A stretch of DNA of 64,000 bases from an uncultured Ruminococcus sp. (GTDB taxonomy: Bacteria > Bacillota_A > Clostridia > Oscillospirales > Ruminococcaceae). The notes below the pieces were generated by a model, which saw only the letters and a list, made by a program, of their open reading frames with translations, had not been told where the DNA came from and ran no database searches. Below, piece after piece: positions 58,163 to 64,000 of the stretch; within the stretch, counting starts at the first letter, position 1; every line of letters begins with the position of its first letter. Position numbers and translations under genes: made by a program. The stretch spans positions 1-64,000 of the forward strand of contig ONBA01000009.1 in the NCBI GenBank assembly GCA_900315975.1. The letters are read 5' to 3'.

Positions 58163-60064
58163 ATGAGTTACGTATCATTTAAGCGGATCGTTTCTGCTAC
58201 ACTCGCGGCGGCTATGACTTTTGCGGGTTCTTCTGCCCAGCTATTTGCCAATACCACTGCCGCAAATGCGGAGGACATTATGAAGTATGAATTTGAGGAA
58301 GGAAAAACAAGCGGCGGCAAGCTTTTCACTGAGGGCGTTAAAGGCGTAGTTCTCAGCGATTTTCCTGAGAATATGGATCTTAGCAACTTTTCCGGAAAGG
58401 GTTTCTCTTACCTCGACCAAAAGGGTACTACAGTTTCCGTGGAGGTAGACGTCCCCGAGGCAGGACTCTACGAAATGAATATCTCCTACTGCGAACCCAG
58501 CGACCCCCGCAAAAAGGTGCAGTACCTTAACGTAAACGGCACAAATCAGGGCGAAGTCACTTTCCCTTACACCCCCTCTTTCAAGGAGACTTCCGCCGGT
58601 ATCGTAAACCTCAAAGCAGGAAAGAATATCATCGAATTCAGCGCTTACTGGGGTTATACATTCTTCGATTACCTCACCCTCAAACCCGCTCCCGACAAGA
58701 TAAAGAACCTCTCCCCCACTAAACAGCTCTCTAATCCCAATGCGTCCGATTCTGCAAAAAGGCTCTACAGCTACCTCCTCGACCAGTACGGCAATCACAT
58801 AATCGCAGGTCAGCAGGAGTACTGCGGCGACCACAACTACAACAGCTGGAATTCCCCTGACGTTTTTATCAAGGACAACGAGGCTGAATTCGAGTATATC
58901 CTCGACAAAACCGGCAAACAGCCTGCTATCCGCGGTATAGACTTCCTTGCCTACAACACTTCTATGGACTGGCGAGACCACGCTCCTGAACGTGCTATCG
59001 AGTGGGTAAACAAGTACCACGGAATCGCTACCGTGACATGGCACTGGAACGTCCCTTCTGACGAGGAAGGTAACGGTGTTGCATTCTACGTTAAATCTGC
59101 AAGTGCTACTTACACTACATTCAGCATTTCAAAAGCTCTTGAAGAGGGTACATGGGAGAATAAAAAGCTCCTCGCTGACATCGACCTCCTCGCAGGTGAA
59201 ATGAAAAAGCTCAAAGATGCTGATGTTCCAATACTTTGGAGACCCCTCCACGAAGCTGAGGGCGGCTGGTTCTGGTGGGGAGCTGAGGGTCCTGAACCCT
59301 GCAAGAAGCTATACCGTCTCCTCTACGACAAATTCACAAACGAGTACGGACTCGATAACCTTATCTGGGTATGGACCGGTTCTACGTCTCCTGCCGCTTC
59401 TGAGTGGTACCCCGGCGACGATGTAGTCGATATCGTCGGATATGACAAGTACAACGCTGTGGACGGAAAGCCTAATCTGAGTTCTATCGCTTCGACCTTC
59501 TACAGTCTCGTACAGGGAACTGACGGAGAAAAAATGGTTGCTATGTCCGAAAACGACTCTATCCCTTCCCTCGACAGTCTCGTAGACGACAAGGCTGGCT
59601 GGCTCTATTTCTGCCCCTGGTACATGAATTACCTCACAAGTGAGGACATTAATCCTGTTTCCAATCTCAAGGGAATTTACAACAGTGAGTACTGCATTAC
59701 ACTCGATGAACTCCCTGACCTCAAGTCCTATCCGATAAACGGTGACGATACACCTAAGGTAACTACTACTAAAACCACGGCAACTACAAAGTCTACAACG
59801 ACTGCAACTACAAGTACAACATCTACAGGCAGCGATGACATTCTGTGGGGCGACGCTAACCTCGATAATAGTGTTACTGTTGCCGACTCCGTAACTATTC
59901 TTCAGAGTATCGGCAATAAGGACAAGTACAAGCTCGAACCCAATGGCAAACGCAATGCCGACGTTTTCAATAACGGCGACGGTATCACAAGTAACGACGC
60001 ACTCTCAATTCAGAAGTACGATGCGAAACAGATAACCAAACTACCTGAGTCATATATGAAATAA
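58163..60064 (+). CDS. CBM35-GH26 beta-mannanase with dockerin
   Basis: A 633-residue secreted cellulosomal enzyme. Order: signal peptide (1-36), CBM35-like carbohydrate-binding module (about 39-176, ending in FDYLTLKPAP), GH26 catalytic domain (about 190-515), Thr/Ser linker (533-556), dockerin (562-633). The GH26 acid/base is Glu364 in RPLHEAEGGWFWW and the nucleophile Glu463 in MSENDS, the standard pair for beta-1,4-mannanase. The dockerin shares the IGNKDKY signature and the expanded second calcium loop with the LRR-dockerin protein. AAGGAGG precedes the ATG. It should cut mannan or glucomannan in plant cell walls while docked to a cellulosome. Confidence 0.92.
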   Translation: MSYVSFKRIVSATLAAAMTFAGSSAQLFANTTAANAEDIMKYEFEEGKTSGGKLFTEGVKGVVLSDFPENMDLSNFSGKGFSYLDQKGTTVSVEVDVPEAGLYEMNISYCEPSDPRKKVQYLNVNGTNQGEVTFPYTPSFKETSAGIVNLKAGKNIIEFSAYWGYTFFDYLTLKPAPDKIKNLSPTKQLSNPNASDSAKRLYSYLLDQYGNHIIAGQQEYCGDHNYNSWNSPDVFIKDNEAEFEYILDKTGKQPAIRGIDFLAYNTSMDWRDHAPERAIEWVNKYHGIATVTWHWNVPSDEEGNGVAFYVKSASATYTTFSISKALEEGTWENKKLLADIDLLAGEMKKLKDADVPILWRPLHEAEGGWFWWGAEGPEPCKKLYRLLYDKFTNEYGLDNLIWVWTGSTSPAASEWYPGDDVVDIVGYDKYNAVDGKPNLSSIASTFYSLVQGTDGEKMVAMSENDSIPSLDSLVDDKAGWLYFCPWYMNYLTSEDINPVSNLKGIYNSEYCITLDELPDLKSYPINGDDTPKVTTTKTTATTKSTTTATTSTTSTGSDDILWGDANLDNSVTVADSVTILQSIGNKDKYKLEPNGKRNADVFNNGDGITSNDALSIQKYDAKQITKLPESYMK

Positions 60065-60066
60065 AG

Positions 60067-60108
60067 AAAGGCTGCACATTGAGGTACTCACCTCTTTGTG
60101 CAGCCTTT
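60067..60108. terminator. Bidirectional terminator, GH26 gene / pta
   Basis: AAAGGCTGCACA pairs with TGTGCAGCCTTT and GAGGT with ACCTC in an extended hairpin between convergent genes. Confidence 0.85.
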
Positions 60109-60128
60109 TTACTATATCTGTGTCAGAA

Positions 60129-61145
60129 TCAAGCCATGCCGGCTGTGATTATAGCCATCTTGTAAACCTCATCAGCTGTGCAGCCTCTTGAGAGGTCGTT
60201 GATAGGAGCGTTGAGACCCTGAAGGATAGGACCGTATGCCTCAAATCCACCAAGACGCTGTGCTATCTTGTAACCGATATTACCAGCTTCGATGAGCGGG
60301 AAGATGAATGTGTTAGCCTGTCCGGCAACCTTAGAGTCAGGGCACTTTGTCTTAGCAACTTCTGCTGAAACAGCTGCATCAAACTGGAATTCGCCGTCAA
60401 TAACGAGGTCAGGGTCGAGCTGACGAGCTTCGATCACAGCGTCGTGGCTGAGCTGAACTGTGCCGCCCTTGCCTGAGCCGTATGTTGAGAAGCTGAGTAC
60501 AGCAACCTTGGGGTCGATACCAAAGAAATCAGCAGTTCTTGCAGTTTCAACTGCTACCTCTGCGAGCTTTCTTGCAGCTGTGAGAACAACGTTGCCTTCC
60601 TTATCAACAGTGTCAGTGTAGCTGAGGTTGATAGCGCAGTCGCCCATTGCAATCTTCTCTTCCTTACCGTCCTTCTCTCTGAAGAGGATAAATGAAGAGC
60701 TTACGAGGTTTGAACCCTTCTTTGTCTTGATTATCTGAAGTGCGGGACGTACTGTATCAGCTGTTGAATATGTAGCACCGCCGAGGAGAGCGTCTGCCTT
60801 GCCAGCCTTTACGAGCATTGTTCCGAAATAGTTTGACTTCTGAAGTGCTGCACGGCACTCGTCCTCTGTCATCTTGCCCTTACGGAGCTCTACCATCTGT
60901 GCAACAAGAGTCTCCATCTCAGGATATGTCTCAGGGTCGATTATCTCAGCACCGTCAACATTGAATCCGCCTGCTGAAGCTGCTGCCTTAACTTCGTCAG
61001 CCTTTCCGCAGAGGATAACACCCATAAGTCCCTCTTTGAGGAGTCTGTCAGCTGCTGAGAGGATACGTGCATCGCTGCCCTCAGTGAAAACGATAGTCTT
61101 CTTGCTTGCTTTAAGATTAGCGATAAGTTTGTCAAACATTCCCAT
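60129..61145 (-). CDS. pta: Phosphate acetyltransferase
   Basis: A 338-residue short-form Pta (no DRTGG or regulatory N-terminal domains) that converts acetyl-CoA and phosphate to acetyl phosphate and CoA, the first step of acetate production. ATG 61145 follows TGGAGGTC. Landmarks are IVFTEGSDARILSAA, KSNYFGTMLVKAGKADALLGGATYSTADTVRPAL-type sequence, SFSTYGSGKG and GEFQFDAAV, with NTFIFPLIEAGNIGYKIAQR near the C-terminus. Acetate kinase is not adjacent here. Its leader contains a GC-rich hairpin. Confidence 0.93.
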   Translation of the reverse strand: MGMFDKLIANLKASKKTIVFTEGSDARILSAADRLLKEGLMGVILCGKADEVKAAASAGGFNVDGAEIIDPETYPEMETLVAQMVELRKGKMTEDECRAALQKSNYFGTMLVKAGKADALLGGATYSTADTVRPALQIIKTKKGSNLVSSSFILFREKDGKEEKIAMGDCAINLSYTDTVDKEGNVVLTAARKLAEVAVETARTADFFGIDPKVAVLSFSTYGSGKGGTVQLSHDAVIEARQLDPDLVIDGEFQFDAAVSAEVAKTKCPDSKVAGQANTFIFPLIEAGNIGYKIAQRLGGFEAYGPILQGLNAPINDLSRGCTADEVYKMAIITAGMA

Positions 61146-61174
61146 TGTTTTGACCTCCATGAATCTTTATTTTC

Positions 61175-61201
61175 AGCCGGCAGATTGCTTATCCGCCGGC
61201 T
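61175..61201. other. Hairpin in the pta leader
   Basis: AGCCGGC (61175-61181) and GCCGGCT (61195-61201) form a 7-bp GC-rich stem. On the plus strand it is followed by TTTTT; on the minus strand it lies between the pta promoter and ribosome binding site. Attenuator or messenger-stabilising element are both possible. Confidence 0.4.
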
Positions 61202-61237
61202 TTTTGACTTTTTATGCCCTTAAACGAACATAACATA

Positions 61238-61266
61238 ATTATACCACATTATTCCAAAAAACGCAA
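61238..61266 (-). promoter_or_regulatory. Promoter of pta
   Basis: On the minus strand, TTGCGT (61261-61266), 17-base spacer, TATAAT (61238-61243). Confidence 0.65.
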
Positions 61267-61286
61267 CACTCGCAGAAAAAAGTTTA

Positions 61287-62171
61287 TCACTTTGCTTCTT
61301 TTGCAGTCTTATTGCCGTGCTTTGTTATGGTACGGTAAACTATGAAAAAGCATATTCCCGCAGCAACGATACATATTGAAGCCGCAAGGAATGAATTTGT
61401 ATACAGCTTCATTGCTGATGTATAAGCTGCATAGACCTGTGCCTGCTTGATAGTGAACCTGTCAAAATATCCGCTTGCAAGCAGATAAAGCGACGGCACA
61501 GCAGATATGATTCCGGCAATAAACGATGAAACTCCTATCCAGTAAAGTGTAGCAGGTTTGAATCTGATATTCAGCAAAAACAGCAGCAGCATGAGTATCA
61601 TGCACGCTGCAACCGATACTATCACTATCATGTCAAGTCGGTTGAAAAGCAGTGTAAGCTTCTGTAGAACACCGTGTTTTTTCAGCGAAGTAAACTTGTA
61701 AGTATCGCAGTACTCACTGATAACGGAGTATGCCGACTTTTTTGTTTCCTCAAGCTTTTTCTCAAACTTTTCGTCCTGCTTTTTACCAGAGTTTTCGGCA
61801 GATTCTACGAAGAAGTCTTCAATCGACTTTTCAAGGCGGTCATTTTCAACGTTAACAACGACATCTCCGCCTGTACGGAGTGAATTGAACCCGCAGTCGA
61901 TATACTCATTTATAACCCTGTCTATATAGGTCTCGTCGATAGCGTCCATATATACTTCAGCAGGTACTCCGGTACTGTTGTAGCGTGACGAAAAGTACTT
62001 GTTGAGCTGTGTCAGCGTTTTGCCGCTCAAATCGTTCTCATACGCAAGAGAATGGAACTTTCCTTCCTTGATGTTGATATTCGCGACAAGTGAAGCCTCC
62101 GCACAAATCGAAGTCAGTACAAGCAGCACTGATATTATCAGTGAACATACATAGGATAAAGCACTCTTCAT
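61287..62171 (-). CDS. Membrane protein of the sortase operon
   Basis: A 294-residue protein of unrecognised family. Residues 7-24 are a hydrophobic N-terminal helix or signal peptide; residues ~28-175 form an extracytoplasmic region with a charged coiled-coil-like stretch (about 128-146, KKQDEKFEKKLEETKKS); three further helices follow (about 180-205, 212-238, 253-283) with a basic C-terminal tail. It overlaps the sortase gene by 4 bases (ATGA). The layout suggests a membrane partner of the sortase or its substrate; this is inference from position only. Confidence 0.65.
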   Translation of the reverse strand: MKSALSYVCSLIISVLLVLTSICAEASLVANINIKEGKFHSLAYENDLSGKTLTQLNKYFSSRYNSTGVPAEVYMDAIDETYIDRVINEYIDCGFNSLRTGGDVVVNVENDRLEKSIEDFFVESAENSGKKQDEKFEKKLEETKKSAYSVISEYCDTYKFTSLKKHGVLQKLTLLFNRLDMIVIVSVAACMILMLLLFLLNIRFKPATLYWIGVSSFIAGIISAVPSLYLLASGYFDRFTIKQAQVYAAYTSAMKLYTNSFLAASICIVAAGICFFIVYRTITKHGNKTAKEAK

Positions 62172-62842
62172 TGGTTTGCCGCCTCCTCTTCATCAACATA
62201 GAAGGCACTCTTTACAGGTTCACACACAACACCTATTCTCATTTCTGAGCTTCCGAAAATATCACGTTTGCAGGTGTAAAGAGTCAGGCTTGTCATATCG
62301 GAATGCTCGATATACCGCCTGTCGCTGCTTGAAAAGCTTACAAGCTGATTCACTTTATATGTGAACCTGCCGTAATTAGTGTTTATAACGACCTCGTCGC
62401 CCTCTTTGAGCTTATTCAGGTCAGCAAAGTACGTGTCAACATGGGCGCTTATTACTGCTTTTCCCTTGTTTCCGACTAATACAGACGCTGATGACTGACA
62501 AGCGCCATGTTCAAGGAGTTCATCATTGCTTCCCCAGTATACGGGCACATCGACTGAAAGTGCCGGACTGCTGAGTATAGCATAGAGTTCGCCAAACTTC
62601 GGATATACGACATCTCCCTTGGGAGAAGTTTTTCCGCTGTATGCTGTGATGATATCGTTATCACGTATAACAAGTCCCGAATCATCGGAATGAAGACCGT
62701 CCATGAATGCAAGGTTTGCATACACTTTCAGCTTGTCATAAGGCTTTATCATTGCAAGAGTTATTATTCCGGCACTGAGTCCGAAAACCAAAAAAGGAGC
62801 TGCTATATGCGGCAGAACACCGCCTGTTTTTTTCTTTGCCAT
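62168..62842 (-). CDS. Sortase family transpeptidase
   Basis: A 224-residue membrane-anchored cysteine transpeptidase. An N-terminal helix (about 12-32) precedes the sortase beta-barrel. Catalytic residues are His134 (ISAHVDTYF), Cys191 (LTLYTCKRD) and Arg202 (SSEMRIGVV). Sortases link secreted proteins to peptidoglycan or to each other. The subclass is not clear from motifs. ATG 62842 is chosen because GGAG is six bases ahead. It starts one base after the stop of the probable substrate gene and overlaps the next membrane protein gene. Confidence 0.85.
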   Translation of the reverse strand: MAKKKTGGVLPHIAAPFLVFGLSAGIITLAMIKPYDKLKVYANLAFMDGLHSDDSGLVIRDNDIITAYSGKTSPKGDVVYPKFGELYAILSSPALSVDVPVYWGSNDELLEHGACQSSASVLVGNKGKAVISAHVDTYFADLNKLKEGDEVVINTNYGRFTYKVNQLVSFSSSDRRYIEHSDMTSLTLYTCKRDIFGSSEMRIGVVCEPVKSAFYVDEEEAANQ

Positions 62843-62843
62843 G

Positions 62844-63743
62844 TCACACTCCGTGTTTTTCTCCGCCGAAGCAGTTCTTGACAACAAGGAAAATGCCTGC
62901 GGCAGAAGTCAGAAGCAATGCAGCCGCAATAAGGAAGATACCGCGGCGGTCGTAGCCGGTGTCCTCGACAACATCCCTCGCCTGTCCGACAGCAACAAGT
63001 TCGCCGTCCTGATTTTTCATAGAGATTATCAGGTTATCATCGGTTATCTCATCAACTGAAATGGTGAGTCCCATTCCATTAGTTACCTTTGAAAGCTCGT
63101 TTATTACGTTCATCTTCTTGTCGGCAGGAAGCTGTTTCATCAGACTCCTGTACTCCTCAGGTGAAAGATTCTGTATAAACACAGCCTGCTGTTCAGGAGT
63201 GAAAGTTTTCAGATAGGCAATCTTATCCTCGTAGGAGAGCGAAATAAATGCCGCTTTGCTGATACGTGTAAATGTCGTACCGTCGGGCATTGTGAGAGTT
63301 ATCTCGTCATATTTATGCGGGTCGTCATATTTGTATCCGCCGTTGTTACTATTGCTGTTTCCGCCGTTATTATTACCGTTTCCGGAATTACCTCCGCTGT
63401 TTTCCTGACCGGCAGCAGCAGTAGTCTGAGTATCCTCATGCGAAGGCGAAGTTGTAGTAGCTGCTGCAGGGATAGTAGCAGTCGGGTCATAGGGTACCTC
63501 AGTTACTATCTGCTTACCTGATTCTTTGAGCTGTGCTATATACGAATCTATTATCTCAGGCGGGTAGAGTTCGGGATTTGCGTTATATTCACTCCACCCC
63601 TGCTGTATCATATCCTCGGAGTAGCCGTACTGTCTTGCGATTTCGGCAGCTTCCTCAGGAGTTGCAGCTGAAGCAGTCATAGGCACTGAAAGCATAAGGC
63701 ACATTGCCGCTCCTGCGATAAGGGCAGTTTTTATTTTTTTCAT
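62844..63743 (-). CDS. Probable sortase substrate with VEDTG sorting motif
   Basis: A 299-residue surface protein: signal peptide (1-26, ending MTASA), a helical N-terminal region (27-75), a low-complexity Thr/Ser then Gly/Asn/Ser linker (about 85-137), a middle domain (about 143-215, with FISLSYEDKIAYLKTFTPEQ and a related helix-rich pattern), then VEDTG (259-263), a hydrophobic helix (269-289) and a short tail with lysines. The tripartite end matches a cell-wall sorting signal with VEDTG in place of LPXTG. It is the first gene of the sortase operon, so it is probably that enzyme's own substrate. Function unknown. Confidence 0.65.
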   Translation of the reverse strand: MKKIKTALIAGAAMCLMLSVPMTASAATPEEAAEIARQYGYSEDMIQQGWSEYNANPELYPPEIIDSYIAQLKESGKQIVTEVPYDPTATIPAAATTTSPSHEDTQTTAAAGQENSGGNSGNGNNNGGNSNSNNGGYKYDDPHKYDEITLTMPDGTTFTRISKAAFISLSYEDKIAYLKTFTPEQQAVFIQNLSPEEYRSLMKQLPADKKMNVINELSKVTNGMGLTISVDEITDDNLIISMKNQDGELVAVGQARDVVEDTGYDRRGIFLIAAALLLTSAAGIFLVVKNCFGGEKHGV

Positions 63744-63859
63744 TGTTTCCTCCTGTAAATAAAGTCAGCACTGCAAAAAATCGTACTGAATATGCAAAGA
63801 TATACAGTACAGGGCCGTAAAGTATCCTTTATGCGGTGCTGTTTTAATTTAATAATGTT

Positions 63860-63888
63860 ATTATACCCCATTTATTATAAAATGTCAA
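63860..63888 (-). promoter_or_regulatory. Consensus promoter of the sortase operon
   Basis: On the minus strand, TTGACA (63883-63888), 17-base spacer, TATAAT (63860-63865), giving a leader of about 110 bases. Confidence 0.8.
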
Positions 63889-63902
63889 GGAAGCCAAAAA
63901 AT

Positions 63903-63921
63903 GGGCGGATATGCTCCGCCC
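63903..63921 (-). terminator. Terminator of the right-edge gene
   Basis: GGGCGGA pairs with TCCGCCC around TATGC; on the minus strand it is followed by ATTTTTTGG. Confidence 0.8.
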
Positions 63922-63928
63922 GAAAGAC

Positions 63929-64000
63929 TTATTCAATAAGTCCGCGCTTTTTCCAGTCGCTGTACTCGGGACAGACGTATCTGTTGCGCTTTTCTGTTTT
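63929..64000 (-). CDS. C-terminal tail of a gene cut by the window edge
   Basis: The last 23 codons and TAA stop of a leftward gene; the end reads NRYVCPEYSDWKKRGLIE. It is supported by the intrinsic terminator just after the stop codon. Too short to assign a family. Confidence 0.6.
   Translation of the reverse strand, partial: KTEKRNRYVCPEYSDWKKRGLIE

Overview
The window looks like a chromosomal segment of a cellulosome-forming gut or rumen Firmicute, closest in character to Ruminococcus (R. flavefaciens-like). The reasons are three secreted proteins with C-terminal dockerins (a CotH-kinase protein, a leucine-rich-repeat protein and a CBM35-GH26 mannanase), a lipoprotein with cohesin-like sequence, consensus sigma-A promoters (TTGACA-N17-TATAAT), strong GGAGG ribosome binding sites, and the Firmicute clusters hprK-murB-rapZ-whiA-dnaE-pfkA, hisS-aspS and rpsO-pnp. 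The species is an inference. I found no rRNA, tRNA, insertion sequence, prophage or CRISPR array. Both ends are cut; a 23-codon C-terminal gene tail lies at the right edge.

Layout. 0.3-3.4 kb: CotH-dockerin protein facing a cohesin-like lipoprotein. 3.6-5.4 kb: HD protein and O-acetylhomoserine sulfhydrylase. 5.7-10.1 kb (minus): hisS-aspS, then minD-like and mgsA. 10.5-14.5 kb: a YhcC-type radical SAM protein, a methyltransferase and a metal P1B-ATPase behind an ArsR-type operator. 14.5-19.0 kb (minus): alpha/beta-hydrolase, tex, GIY-YIG/GNAT fusion, GNAT. 19.2-22.6 kb (minus): MacA-MacB-like exporter with two consensus promoters. 22.8-26.3 kb (minus): maf-DUF1015 and a Y-family polymerase with SOS-like boxes. 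26.5-32.7 kb: cysE, GNAT, ilvE, a 43-residue small membrane protein, alr with a SecD-like lipoprotein and a TatD-linked radical SAM protein, and a YpsA-like protein. 33.0-35.5 kb (plus): LCP-like protein, tatD, PP2C phosphatase.

35.5-47.9 kb is a long leftward gene string: rpe, rnfD-, rnfE- and rnfA-like genes, a DUF4015-like membrane protein, hprK, murB, rapZ, whiA, dnaE, pfkA. It links pentose phosphate metabolism, carbon-catabolite signalling, cell-wall precursor synthesis, replication and glycolysis. Two things stand out: the Rnf-like set has only D, E and A and has lost three of the four cysteines expected for the intramembrane iron-sulfur centre, and yvcK, usually between rapZ and whiA, is replaced by a structured spacer.

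48.0-64 kb: LRR-dockerin protein, rpsO-pnp, a MOP flippase, an EF-G paralogue, a three-gene operon (glycerol-1-phosphate dehydrogenase-like, HAD phosphatase, YhfC-like membrane protein), the GH26 mannanase, pta, and a sortase operon whose first gene encodes a probable dedicated substrate with an unusual VEDTG sorting motif.

Best candidates for undescribed biology: the reduced Rnf-like DEA module, the sortase cassette, the cohesin-like lipoprotein with half-domains in swapped order, the G1PDH-HAD-YhfC operon, and several degenerate-active-site paralogues (an alpha/beta hydrolase without its serine, an LCP protein without its arginines).
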